The translations under genes were made by a program, and so were the position numbers. This document shows, piece after piece, positions 1 to 8,677 of a stretch of 64,000 nt of DNA. The DNA lies in the NCBI RefSeq assembly GCF_003985145.1, contig NZ_ML133539.1:1-64000 (forward strand). The letters are read 5' to 3'. The DNA comes from Rhizobium anhuiense (lineage in GTDB: Bacteria > Pseudomonadota > Alphaproteobacteria > Rhizobiales > Rhizobiaceae). The notes under the pieces are model-generated. The model made no database searches, was not told where the DNA came from, and worked only from the letters and a program-made list of their open reading frames with translations. Each line of letters starts with the position of its first letter. The stretch's first letter is position 1.

Positions 1-5
1 GCGAC

Positions 6-869
6 GTGATGCGGTGCTGCGCAGCCGAAATGGCTCCGCACCGCAACCCGCCGCTACCGCCCCGAACACAGCAACCCAAAACCGCCGGAGCGAACTCAAA
101 ACTGGATAAAACTTGGGGGCAAGGTCATTGCGAAGCCCTGGCAGAGCACCTGATCGCGTGGATGTCGGACTACGCCCTCAAAGAGGACGAACTCGATGTG
201 AATCATGCCAACTCCTACGTGAAGCTGAAGCAGGCGGCCGTCAGAGTCTACACGAGCGACAACTACAAGCGCCGCGGGGAGATAGGCGAAATCCTGCTGC
301 ATGCCATCTGCCGGGACTTCTTCGGCACGATCCCGATCGCACCGCGCGTGTTCTACCTGACGTCCTCGAATGACGTGGTTAAGTCATTTGACATGGCACA
401 CGTCCGGTATCTCGGCGAAGGCAAGTTCGAACTCTGGCTGGGCGAAGCGAAGTTCTACGAGTCAGGATCGGAGGCGGTGGCTGCGGCGATCGAATCCGTA
501 GAAACCCATATCGAACAGGGGTTTCTCAGAAACGAGAAGCTGATCATGGGACCGCAAATCTCGAAAGACATCAATCACCACACGGAAATCCGCGAGCTCT
601 TCGCCAGCGAGACGTCCATCGATGATCTGATCTCCGCGGCCGTGTTTCCCATATGCATCGCCTGCGATAGCCCTGCCGCTGCCAAGCACAAGATCCTGGA
701 CAATGCTTACGTCGATAATCTGAAACCGGAGTTGAAGACCCTCGCCGACAAACTCGAGCGGTCCGGGCTGCAGCACAAGATACGGATATTGCTGATATAC
801 GTTCCGCTGGGATCCAAGACAGGCCTTGCGGAAGCCTTCGAAAGGAAGCTGAAGGGATTGTCCGCATGA
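6..869 (+). CDS. hamA: Hachiman defence protein HamA (DUF1837), 5' end probably outside window
   Basis: HamA is the effector half of the two-gene Hachiman anti-phage system and works with the helicase HamB. The reading frame is open to the left edge, so the first about 35 residues, which are Pro-rich and unlike the family, may not contain the true start. Seen in the sequence (numbered from the GTG at 6): a GEIGE motif at 91-95, FDMAH at 128-132 and GEAKFY at 146-151. These fit the DUF1837 PD-(D/E)xK-like nuclease core, with D129, E147 and K149 as likely catalytic residues. The stop overlaps the hamB start as ATGA, so the two genes are translationally coupled. The family call rests on these motifs plus the helicase neighbour. 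Confidence 0.85.
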   Translation: MMRCCAAEMAPHRNPPLPPRTQQPKTAGANSKLDKTWGQGHCEALAEHLIAWMSDYALKEDELDVNHANSYVKLKQAAVRVYTSDNYKRRGEIGEILLHAICRDFFGTIPIAPRVFYLTSSNDVVKSFDMAHVRYLGEGKFELWLGEAKFYESGSEAVAAAIESVETHIEQGFLRNEKLIMGPQISKDINHHTEIRELFASETSIDDLISAAVFPICIACDSPAAAKHKILDNAYVDNLKPELKTLADKLERSGLQHKIRILLIYVPLGSKTGLAEAFERKLKGLSA

Positions 870-2956
870 CATTCGAAGCGGTTGACTGGCGTGAGGTAGG
901 TCGAAGCTCCGGCGACGACCTCAAGCGAAGCGTATTCCGCCTCCTGAGATCTGCGTCGGCGGCGATCAATGGCGCCGATGCCGAGGACCCAAGACTGCTC
1001 GAGGTCGTTCCTCGACTTGCCGATCTTATAGGCACTCGGCCCGAACTCAACAGCTTCCGGGAAGCCTACAGCGCGCTCGCCCGAGCAACTGGATTGTGGA
1101 ACTACATCGACAAGAGCGCAGCCGACACCGCGGACGCCATCGTTGCGGAAGCCGTTACAGCAGATGAGCTGGGTGTCACGTTCCACAGGGAGCAGATCGC
1201 CGTACTCAACGATCTTCTCGTGGGCCGCAACGTTATCCTGAGCGCTCCAACTAGCTTCGGAAAGAGCCTGCTGATCGACGCACTTCTGGCTACCAACAGG
1301 TACAGGAGGAGTGCGATCGTCCTGCCGACCATCGCACTCCTCGATGAGTTCCGCCGAAGGTTGCGTCGACGCTTCCGGGATCGCTTCGATGTGATCATGC
1401 ACCCTGGCGATGTCGTCGGTGACGGTCCCACGATTTTCCTCGGCACCCAGGAACGGCTCCTGAACCGCGACGATCTCGGTTCTCTCGACCTGACGGTTGT
1501 GGACGAGTTCTACAAGCTGGATGCGGATCGGAAGGATGAACGGAGTGCGTCCCTGAATGCAGCCGTCTACAGGCTCCTCGCCCGGTCCCGCCAGTTCTTC
1601 TTCCTCGGCCCGAACATCGATACGGTCCGCGTCTCGGGGGCCGAACGATGGCAGTTCAACTTCATAAAGACACGCTTCGCCACCGTGGCCGTCGATACCT
1701 TCGATCTTCGAGGAAGCACGGACAAGCACGAGCGCCTCCTGGAAGAGATCGGCAAGGATGAAAACTGGCCTGCTCTCGTGTTCGTTTCCAGCCCCGACAA
1801 GGCAAACGCATTGGCGTCGGAGGCAGCGGACGAGATGGCCGTCACCGAAGGACGCGGCGAATTTGCCGGCTGGCTTGCCGAGAACGTGGGTAGCCGATGG
1901 TCAGTGGTTCGCAGCGTGAAGTTCGGCTTTGCGGTTCATCATGGCAGGATACCGCGAGCGATCGCATCGCATATGGTGCGTCTCTTCAACGCCGGAAACC
2001 TGCCCGTCCTGTTCTGCACTTCGACGCTGATCGAAGGCGTGAACACCGCCGCCAAGACCGTCCTCATCTACGACAAGCAGATCAAGCGCGCCGACTATGA
2101 CTTCTTCACGTTTTCGAACATCAAAGGGCGGGCTGGCAGGCTCGGCGAACACCATGTTGGCCGTGTATTCCTCTTCAACGAACCTCCGGAGAAGGTCGAG
2201 ATGGAGGTGTCGCCCACCGTCTTCTCCGACGACGACAATGCCCCGGACGACTACGTTGTGTTCCTTGAGGACGAAGACAAGTCCGAAGTTGTAGAGGACC
2301 GGATTTCCGAGCTTAAGAGGAGCCTTGATCTCGATCCTGCCGGATTGCGTCTTGCGGCGTCCATCGGCCTGGAAGTCGTGGCTGAGATCAAACGCATCGT
2401 GGAGAACAGGCTACGCTTCAGCAGCCAACTGGTATTCAGGGGACAGCCTAGCTACGACACCATCAGGGTTCTCGTGAACGTCATCACGCAGGTCAAGAAG
2501 GTGAGCGACTACGGAGCGAAGTCGGAGGCGCAACTCGTCCTACGGATAAGCCGCCTCCGCAAGGCAAGGACCATGAAGGAATTCCTCCGCGAGCACGATG
2601 ACACGCTCAAAGAAAAGGAGCAGGACTTCGATTTGGTGTTCAAGTTCCTGCGAGCATGCGAGTACGGCCTTCCGCAAATCTTCTCCATCATCGAGATCTA
2701 CGTGAAGCGGAAGCATCCGGAAGCCGACTATCACCTGTTCCTGCATAGTCTGGCCCGTTGGTTTCGCGCGGAAGAGCTCAAGAACCTCGATGAGGAAGGC
2801 GTCCCGATACAGATCACGGAACGCTTCCATAGGAGCGGTGACACCTATTCCTCACTCGTGAGTCGGCTGTCGGCGGCCGTGACGAACAGGTCATCGCAGC
2901 TTTCTGAATTCGAGCGAACTTGGGTCGCCGACGCCCTGGATATACCGCTTGGATAA
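866..2956 (+). CDS. hamB: Hachiman defence helicase HamB (Ski2-like superfamily 2)
   Basis: This is a superfamily 2 DNA helicase/ATPase, the sensor half of Hachiman, thought from published work on the system to hold HamA inactive until phage or damaged DNA is met. Seen in its 696 residues: a Q-motif-like region near 107-115, Walker A SAPTSFGKS at 126-134, a DEAH-box variant VVDEFYK at 211-217, motif V around STLIEGVN, and motif VI KGRAGRLGEH near 420. The DEFY box and the motif V/VI spacing are typical of Ski2-like helicases. The ATG lies inside the end of hamA (4-base overlap). The protein ends soon after a helical C-terminal region, towards the short end of the lengths I recall for HamB. 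Confidence 0.88.
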   Translation: MTFEAVDWREVGRSSGDDLKRSVFRLLRSASAAINGADAEDPRLLEVVPRLADLIGTRPELNSFREAYSALARATGLWNYIDKSAADTADAIVAEAVTADELGVTFHREQIAVLNDLLVGRNVILSAPTSFGKSLLIDALLATNRYRRSAIVLPTIALLDEFRRRLRRRFRDRFDVIMHPGDVVGDGPTIFLGTQERLLNRDDLGSLDLTVVDEFYKLDADRKDERSASLNAAVYRLLARSRQFFFLGPNIDTVRVSGAERWQFNFIKTRFATVAVDTFDLRGSTDKHERLLEEIGKDENWPALVFVSSPDKANALASEAADEMAVTEGRGEFAGWLAENVGSRWSVVRSVKFGFAVHHGRIPRAIASHMVRLFNAGNLPVLFCTSTLIEGVNTAAKTVLIYDKQIKRADYDFFTFSNIKGRAGRLGEHHVGRVFLFNEPPEKVEMEVSPTVFSDDDNAPDDYVVFLEDEDKSEVVEDRISELKRSLDLDPAGLRLAASIGLEVVAEIKRIVENRLRFSSQLVFRGQPSYDTIRVLVNVITQVKKVSDYGAKSEAQLVLRISRLRKARTMKEFLREHDDTLKEKEQDFDLVFKFLRACEYGLPQIFSIIEIYVKRKHPEADYHLFLHSLARWFRAEELKNLDEEGVPIQITERFHRSGDTYSSLVSRLSAAVTNRSSQLSEFERTWVADALDIPLG

Positions 2957-3019
2957 GTGCTGTTCTTCCCCGTACCTCGAAAACGATCTAACTTCGGCGG
3001 CGAAACCGGAGGCGAACCG

Positions 3020-3766
3020 ATGAAAACGTATGCCTTGCTCTGCATGGCCGCTGCGGCCCTTACCTGCGCACAGTCAGCGCAAGCTGTCTGTTACGACGTC
3101 TCGAAGCAGGAGCCCTCCCAACTCAGCGGCCATCTCAGCCATCACATATTCGCGGGACCTCCCAACTTCGAGGATGTTCAAAAAGGCGACACGCCCGAGC
3201 CCGGCTATATTCTCAAGCTTGATCAGCCCATATGCATCACGGGTGACGACTTCGCTGATCCACAGCACATGTTCGACGAAGTGCAACTCGTTCCAAACGA
3301 GACGACCGGAAAGGAGATGTCGCGGCTTCGGGACACTGATGTCTTCGTCGAGGTCGTCAACCCGATGGCCGCGATGACGGGTCATCATCACCGTCCGCTC
3401 CTCGCATGGGTGAAAGCAATCTCCTCCGGCCGGGATATTACCGAGAGCTATGGAACGGCCGCGACGACGATCGAAGCGTTCTATACCGCCCTACACTCTG
3501 GCGACGGCAGGCTCGCATCGACATTTGTTGTTCCGGAGAAGACGAGGAAGGGACCGTTCAGTCCGCAGGCGCTGACTGGCTTCTATGGATCACTGTCCGA
3601 GCCGATCACGCTGGTCGACGTCCATCGGACCGGCGACAGCCGTTTCGCTGTCAGGTATCGGTTCCGCAATGGCAAGCAGGCATGCGATGGATCCGCGACA
3701 ATCACCACGGTAAAGCGCGACGGGCGCGACTTCATGCAGGCCATCCGGGCGCAGAATGGTTGCTAA
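3020..3766 (+). CDS. Secreted protein with DUF4431-like N-terminal domain
   Basis: This is a predicted periplasmic protein of 248 residues. The ATG at 3020 is chosen because it follows a GGAGG-type site (3009-3014) and opens a clear signal peptide, MKTYALLCMAAAALTCAQSAQA (first 22 residues), with an AQA-V cleavage site. The stretch after it (GPPNFEDVQKGDTPEPGYIL, then LDQPICI) resembles DUF4431 proteins, which carry GPPN, a KGD/PE segment and LDxPIC in this order. The second half (ESYGTAATTIEAFYTALHSGD and onward) looks like an NTF2/SnoaL-type fold, which is an inference. Function is unknown. It starts 63 bases after hamB in the same direction but looks unrelated to defence. Confidence 0.7.
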   Translation: MKTYALLCMAAAALTCAQSAQAVCYDVSKQEPSQLSGHLSHHIFAGPPNFEDVQKGDTPEPGYILKLDQPICITGDDFADPQHMFDEVQLVPNETTGKEMSRLRDTDVFVEVVNPMAAMTGHHHRPLLAWVKAISSGRDITESYGTAATTIEAFYTALHSGDGRLASTFVVPEKTRKGPFSPQALTGFYGSLSEPITLVDVHRTGDSRFAVRYRFRNGKQACDGSATITTVKRDGRDFMQAIRAQNGC

Positions 3767-3769
3767 CCT

Positions 3770-4590
3770 TCACGAGCTGGACTGTGTCACCTGGAACCTG
3801 AGAGCGACGCGGGCAGGTATCCAGATCGCCGACTCCACATCCCCGTACGCCTTCGCCCGCCCATCCATCATGCATGCTCCAACCCAGGCGCAGACGACCG
3901 CGTCGAGCGCATCCTCGAATCCCTTCATTTCGAAACCGCGTGCATCTGAAGACGGCAGCGACAAAGCATCCCTCGCTCCTTGTATTCGAGCATCCAGCAG
4001 CGTGACGATCCGCCTCCAGGTTTCGAAGAGGTTTTGCCGCCGGACAGCGGGGCTTTCGTTCGGCAATACTTGCGGCTTTTTGAGTGCTTGTACGGGAGCC
4101 GCCGATCTGCCGAGGCCAATTCGATGAGCGCGGGATGCGGATAGACCTCGAGCAGCGCGCGGCCGCTCGGGTCGGACACCGCGAGCGGATATCCGGCAGC
4201 CTCGAACCTGATCCTCAGCTCATCACTAAGCTTTCCCGGGCGTGTCACGCTAGGCGTGTGCGTGCTCGCATGCCTGGCTCCGTATTCAGAGGAGATCAAG
4301 TTGTCCGACGTGCGGCGGCCGATTATTGGGGTCAATGATAGTGGCATGTCGATCGCAACCAAGTCGACAATCCCGCCGAGTTTTCCGTGCGCTGCCGCGA
4401 GCAACGACGGCACGTCCGGAAGCGAGCCTCGGTGGCGAACAATAGGATCGGCATCTTTGTGAGAGACGAAGGCAGTGTAGGAGCTCGCGGCCTCGACGAG
4501 CCGCCAGCCGGAGCCAAGATCGACAATCAAGGCAGCCCCGCTCGGTTCGTGCTCAGTCCAAGCGGCGTCGATTCCCAGAACCGCTCTCAA
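3770..4590 (-). pseudogene. DUF429 (RNase H-like fold) protein gene, frameshifted
   Basis: Two minus-strand frames together make one DUF429 protein. The first frame runs from about 4590 to 4070 and carries the N-terminal part (VLGIDAAW, VAIDMPLS, LLEVYPHPA). The second frame continues from about 4066 to 3770 (NESPAVRRQNLFETW, then FEDALDAVVCAWVG and YGDVESAIWIP, the family's usual C-terminal motifs). The switch is at about 4066-4072: a TGCCG there would restore one frame if it read TGGCCG, so one base is missing. A TTG start at 4590 fits best because GAGGAGGGAGGCGAGG precedes it and the family begins close to VLGID. It could be a real single-base deletion or a sequencing error. Known members are predicted nucleases of unknown role. 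Confidence 0.8.
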
Positions 4591-4626
4591 CCTCGCCTCC
4601 CTCCTCACGTGGGCCGAAACGCACAA

Positions 4627-4974
4627 TCACTTTCGCAGGTAGCTCTTCTGCCCTCCGTCGGTCATGCAGTACCGACCTCCCTTCGGACCTGTGCAATATG
4701 CTCCGGATCGACAGGAACAATCCGCGCCGACAGCGGGAGACATTTGTGATGTGCTGCCGCCCAGAAGGCCAACGGCGCCTCCCATGTACGCTGAGCATGA
4801 CCGCTTGCTCGCGGAGACCGAACCATCATTGCAAATGAAGGTGTCACCCTGACATCCTGCGATACCGCCCTTCCTGCCACTGCAGGGAGTGTTCGCAGCT
4901 TGTGCCGCCATTGCTATCGCTAGAAAGATGGCTGCGGCGCCCAAAAACAAGCTCGTGCCGCAAGCTCCGTTCAA
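4627..4974 (-). CDS. Small secreted Cys-rich protein, unknown function
   Basis: I do not recognise a named family. The frame extends upstream to 5115, but the likely start is the TTG at 4974, preceded by GGAAGG, or the GTG at 4986. Either one puts a hydrophobic signal segment (SLFLGAAAIFLAIAMAAQA) at the N-terminus, with AQA-A as the cleavage site. The mature part has about ten cysteines in short Gly/Ser-rich units (PCSGRKGGIAGC, FICNDGSVSASKRSC, YCTGPKGGRYC), suggesting disulphide-bonded repeats in the periplasm or outside the cell. It lies between a DUF429 gene and a periplasmic protease, all on the minus strand. Confidence 0.65.
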   Translation of the reverse strand: MNGACGTSLFLGAAAIFLAIAMAAQAANTPCSGRKGGIAGCQGDTFICNDGSVSASKRSCSAYMGGAVGLLGGSTSQMSPAVGADCSCRSGAYCTGPKGGRYCMTDGGQKSYLRK

Positions 4975-5120
4975 CGTACCTTCCACTTTAACACCTCTCG
5001 GACGCGAAGGAGTGATCGAGGACGCTCGCGACCTTGTCCAGCTCTGTGTCCGGCGGACCTCATCGATGTCGCGAACCAAGTGGTACATCCTCTCGCACCT
5101 CGTGAGTCCTCTCATTGATG

Positions 5121-6407
5121 TCAGTCGCAGCAGACCTTGCGGACGTAAGTGTTTCCGAAGGTCACCATGGCATCCTTCGCGATGAGCCCGTGCGTCTTGA
5201 GAGCGTTTGACAGATCCTTCGCTTCCTGCTCGCCGTAGACATCGTGCAGTGTCACGGCGATCCAGCCGTTCGCCGCCAGATGTGCCGCGAGCGGAACCGA
5301 CGAGGCTTTGATGAACGAGCGGGCGTCTTCGAGTGTCCGGAAAGATTTGATCTGCACGAAGCGTCCGTCACCAGCAGGTTCCTCGAATTCATTCACTCGA
5401 ACCCACGAATAGTGCATATACCCACTGAATCCTCCGATGGTGACGCGATACCAGTCGCTTAGTAGTTCAGTGACCTCCACGGGACTTCCGTTTGGCGCCT
5501 CTCCGATCGTCTTCGCATCCCCGTCGGCCGCAGATTTGATCGGCGCTATTCCTTTGGGATGACGCACGAAGCCACTTCGAGCCCTAGGAACTTCGAGCGA
5601 CGCTTGAACGGTAGCGGCATCGGCAGCGGGCAGATTGACAGAGTTTGCCGGAGGCTGAGTCTGTAGAGAATTCGGCGTCTCAGGGGTGAAGGCCACGCGC
5701 GCGTCGGCCTTGGGATAGCACAGGATCTGGAAGACCGACGGCGTGACGCGATCAGCAAGATCGGCTGTCGACAAGGCTTCCGCGTTCTCAGTTGTATCAG
5801 CGGCTTGATCAACGAGACTCTGAGACTGCAGGAACAACTCGGCAACCGACGCGCGGATCGCGAAATTCACGTTCTGAGCAGTGATACCGATGTCGTCTGC
5901 GATCTTCTTGGACAATGTCGCGCTCGTGATCCCAAGAAGGAATCCGTTGCGATCCACGACAGGGCCACCTGAGTTGCCTGGCTGGATTGGTGTCGAGATC
6001 TGGATGTATCTGGTGTCGTTGCGGATTCCCGCGAGTGCGTTCACGTTGCCCGTGGTGATCTTCACAGAATCCGCTAGCAGCGTCGCCAGAGGGTATCCCA
6101 CGGCAACGATGTCCTCGCCGAGCCTTGTTGCAGACTTTCGGAATGCCAGCGGCACTAGTGGCTCGCTGGCCGTGATCTTCACGACCGCCAAATCATTGGT
6201 CGCATCGATGCGGGGATCCGCGGCATCGCCCTTTCCCTTCACCTCGATGCGTCCGCAATCCTGCACCACATGAGCATTGGTGAGAATCCATCCGTCCGCT
6301 GTGACCGCGAAACCCGTTCCCGAGGACATGGGTTCGTCGGCAAAGGATTGCGAAGCGATGGCCATCGACAGGCCAGCGGCGCTGATTACGCGGCAGATGA
6401 CAGACAT
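5121..6407 (-). CDS. Periplasmic trypsin-like serine protease with SH3 and SPOR-like domains
   Basis: This is a secreted HtrA/Deg-related endopeptidase of 428 residues. A signal peptide (about 1-23, ending SFA-D) is followed by a trypsin fold. The catalytic triad is visible as H46 (LTNAHVV), D72 (TNDLAVVK) and S146 (GNSGGPV). There is no PDZ domain. In its place is a linker (about 205-290), a bacterial SH3-like segment (about 295-350, SPVEVTELLSDWYRVTIGG) and a C-terminal SPOR-like segment (about 355-428, FVQIKSFRTLEDARSF). These would bind cell-wall glycan or peptides, which is inferred from the domain types. It is probably an envelope quality-control or wall-associated protease. It ends CCD, with possible disulphides. 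Confidence 0.85.
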   Translation of the reverse strand: MSVICRVISAAGLSMAIASQSFADEPMSSGTGFAVTADGWILTNAHVVQDCGRIEVKGKGDAADPRIDATNDLAVVKITASEPLVPLAFRKSATRLGEDIVAVGYPLATLLADSVKITTGNVNALAGIRNDTRYIQISTPIQPGNSGGPVVDRNGFLLGITSATLSKKIADDIGITAQNVNFAIRASVAELFLQSQSLVDQAADTTENAEALSTADLADRVTPSVFQILCYPKADARVAFTPETPNSLQTQPPANSVNLPAADAATVQASLEVPRARSGFVRHPKGIAPIKSAADGDAKTIGEAPNGSPVEVTELLSDWYRVTIGGFSGYMHYSWVRVNEFEEPAGDGRFVQIKSFRTLEDARSFIKASSVPLAAHLAANGWIAVTLHDVYGEQEAKDLSNALKTHGLIAKDAMVTFGNTYVRKVCCD

Positions 6408-6545
6408 GCGAGCTCCCCAGACCCGTCGGAAAGTAGAGCCTTTGAGGTGTCGATTTCAACCTGATCTTGCAACTTTGCTTAATGGTCGGCGGGGTCTCGT
6501 GTGGGCTGGGTCCGAATTGCCCGCCTTGCCGAACGAAGTAGTCAC

Positions 6546-6875
6546 CTAATTCCTGAAGATCGTGGTGATCTCGACGCCGCTGTCGAGGACAATCCATAGG
6601 GTCCGAACGAGATCGGCAGCCTCGAGGAGCGCTGCCGACATCCGCTCGTTAGATTGTCGCTCTATGTGATCTGCAACCGCGTTGAGGCCGACGATCGCGT
6701 CGTGTCCGGTCCCGCTCCCCGGGATTCCGACCTGCTCCCGGAGATCGCTCACTGTCGTTATCGCGCGGAACAGCAGTTTCCGAACTTCTGAAGGCGTTAC
6801 CCGTTCGATTTCGTTCGCAGCCCTTACAAGCTCGGCGACGAATGATGGGATGCTGCTGTCGGGCGTTTGAACCAT
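6546..6875 (-). CDS. Hypothetical protein, paralogous to a nearby remnant
   Basis: I do not recognise this 109-aa family. The longer frame runs to 7019, but the ATG at 6875 overlaps the stop of the upstream small gene (TGATG), which marks a two-gene operon and decides the start. The protein is helical and soluble with no signal peptide. Its C-terminal half (HIERQSNERMSAALLEAADLVRTLW) recurs as a decayed copy at 8441-8554, on the other side of the substrate-binding protein gene. Confidence 0.6.
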   Translation of the reverse strand: MVQTPDSSIPSFVAELVRAANEIERVTPSEVRKLLFRAITTVSDLREQVGIPGSGTGHDAIVGLNAVADHIERQSNERMSAALLEAADLVRTLWIVLDSGVEITTIFRN

Positions 6876-7075
6876 CACTGCTCGAATTCGGCGCCGGGCA
6901 TCCATCCGCGGGTATAGCCTTTTCCCATGCAGGCCTTCGCGATGGCGAGCTGCTCCTGAAGCCGGACGCGATCCTGAAGAAGGGCTTCGATGGTGGCTCG
7001 TGGGTCGCCGCCGTGCCATGCCATGGCTGCGTCCACTGGATTTGTGTCGGCTGTGTTATCTCGTTGAGCGAGCAT
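6875..7075 (-). CDS. Small hypothetical protein, operon partner
   Basis: This is a small soluble protein (66 aa) with a helical middle (DPRATIEALLQDRVRLQEQLAIAK) and a GYTRGWMP motif near the end. The ATG at 7075 is preferred because GAGGA sits 7 bases upstream. A second ATG at 7105 would add ten residues but has poor ribosome-site spacing. Its stop overlaps the next gene's ATG, so both are probably made together. No function can be assigned. Confidence 0.6.
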   Translation of the reverse strand: MLAQRDNTADTNPVDAAMAWHGGDPRATIEALLQDRVRLQEQLAIAKACMGKGYTRGWMPGAEFEQ

Positions 7076-7305
7076 CGTCAGTTCCTCATATATTCGGAGA
7101 AACATGCTCCACGAAGGGTCGCTGAGCTCGAGGGCAGCACATTGCGACTACGTATGATGGCGGGAGCACCTTGAAGGTAGCGATGGGACCGAGTCGCCGC
7201 AAGCGTTGGTGGCGTCGTCGGTTCAATGCCGAAGATCCTGCCCCGCCTGCCGAAAGGTGGCAATCTCCGGTCCGGCAGCTCGCAGGAGGAGCTGACCGCC
7301 GGTTA

Positions 7306-8220
7306 TTACTCGATGACCTCATCCGCGATTGCGAGCAGCTCCGGCGGAATGGGAATCCCAATCTTTCGGGCAGCGCTGAGGTTGACGATCAGCTCGGGTT
7401 GTTTGACCCATTCGATGGGCATGTCGCCCGGCTTTGCTCCTTTGAGAACGCGATCCACCATCCGGGCCATCTGCCGCGCTGCGGCTGCGAGGCTCGTGCC
7501 GTAGGCGAGCACCGGCTCGTAGCGGGCGAGGTCTCTGCCGAACATCGTCGGCAGCCGTGCGGATACCGCCCCTTCGATGATCCTCGCGCCATAAGTGCTG
7601 GTGCGCGGCACTTCGAGCGACAGCAGGGCGTCTGCCTGCTGGCCGGTGAAAGTCGCGAAGGCTTCCTCGATGTCTTCGGATCCCTTCAGCAGTACCATCT
7701 GGGGAGACAATCCCGCAGCCCTGGCTTCCGCCATATAGAGGTTCGGCAGCGTATCCGGCACGCCTGCATCCCCGAGGATCGCCAGCCGGGAGAGGCCAGG
7801 CACGGTTTGCTTGAGGATTCTGATTTGTTTTTTCGCCTGTTCCGGGTCGTAGTTGGTTGCGCCTGTGGCGTTTCCGCCCGGCCGATCCGCATCGGTCACC
7901 AGACCGGCGGCGACGGGATCGAGCACGACTGCGAAGACAATAGGGATATCCGAAGTTGCGCGACGGACGGCCTGGAACGTCACCGCGCCGATCACGGCGA
8001 TGACGTCTACCCCGAGAGCAATCAACTCCTCGGCGAAGCCTGGGAGGCGATCAAATAGGCCTTCCGCAAAACGGGCTTCCATTTCGAACATTTGACCGTC
8101 GATATACCCTAGCGCGCTCAGGCCATCGCGGAAGGCGGCGAAGCTCGGATATGATCGGTCACCTGCGAGCAGTATGCCGATACGCGGGATTCCCGAACCG
8201 ATTGGCCGTGCCGCAGTCAT
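7306..8220 (-). CDS. ABC transporter substrate-binding protein (PF04392 type)
   Basis: The 304-residue protein starts at the ATG at 8220, behind AGAGGG. It follows the PF04392 pattern: IPRIGILLAG, then FRDGLSALGYIDGQ, PIVFAVVLDPVAAGLV, GGNATGATNYDP, KKQIRILKQTVPGLSRLAIL, and a C-terminal LIVNLSAARKIGIPIPPELL. In alphaproteobacteria these proteins are abundant and usually bind small ligands for an ABC importer. Two things are odd: there is no recognisable signal peptide in front of IPRIGILL, and no permease or ATPase gene is nearby. It may therefore be a cytoplasmic or orphan binding protein. It is flanked by two copies of the small-gene sequence described at 6546 and 8441. Confidence 0.85.
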   Translation of the reverse strand: MTAARPIGSGIPRIGILLAGDRSYPSFAAFRDGLSALGYIDGQMFEMEARFAEGLFDRLPGFAEELIALGVDVIAVIGAVTFQAVRRATSDIPIVFAVVLDPVAAGLVTDADRPGGNATGATNYDPEQAKKQIRILKQTVPGLSRLAILGDAGVPDTLPNLYMAEARAAGLSPQMVLLKGSEDIEEAFATFTGQQADALLSLEVPRTSTYGARIIEGAVSARLPTMFGRDLARYEPVLAYGTSLAAAARQMARMVDRVLKGAKPGDMPIEWVKQPELIVNLSAARKIGIPIPPELLAIADEVIE

Positions 8221-8440
8221 GGCGTTCCCTCTTACGCTGCATGAATGATGGCTGAGGTGGCACACGATAGCATCCTTGGATTACCGGAGGAAGCACGGTG
8301 GCCGCCCTCGTCCATCAAGGCCGCCGCGGGGCGGCTCAACAAGGATATGGGACAAAGCTCTGTATGGGGGCTGGCGCAGTCGGCGGCACGCTAAAGAGCC
8401 GGACAGCCTGGGTGAAGGTATTGCAACCTGCCCGTCTGTT

Positions 8441-8554
8441 CCCGAAGAGCGTGCTGATCCGGACGCCGCTGTAGAGGGCAACCCACAGAGTCCGGATGAG
8501 ATCGGCTGCCTCCAGGAGCGCTGCCGACATCCGCTCGTTCGATTGTCGTTCGAC
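8441..8554 (-). pseudogene. Remnant of the 6546-type small gene
   Basis: Read on the minus strand, this segment encodes ERQSNERMSAALLEAADLI followed by RTLW, SGV and TLFGN, closely matching the C-terminal third of the protein at 6546-6875. The match stops before the start codon region on one side and lacks the stop codon on the other, so it is a fragment. It marks an old duplication or recombination around the substrate-binding gene. Confidence 0.7.
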
Positions 8555-8677
8555 GCAAGGCTCGGGGGCACGCGGCAGCTAACGGTTGCTTTCGCCCGAA
8601 AAAAGTCTGCGGGCGAGATATACAACTTAGAGTGAACATGGTAGTAGTTCTTCATCTCATTGAGCTGGGGGATGCAG

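Noticed and set aside
707..1729. 340-codon minus-strand frame opposite hamA/hamB
   Set aside because: Antisense to conserved helicase motifs; no recognisable domain.
8643..8663. GAAC and GTTC words near the lyase start as an SOS box
   Set aside because: Orientation and spacing (GAAC-N9-GTTC) do not match GTTC-N7-GTTC.
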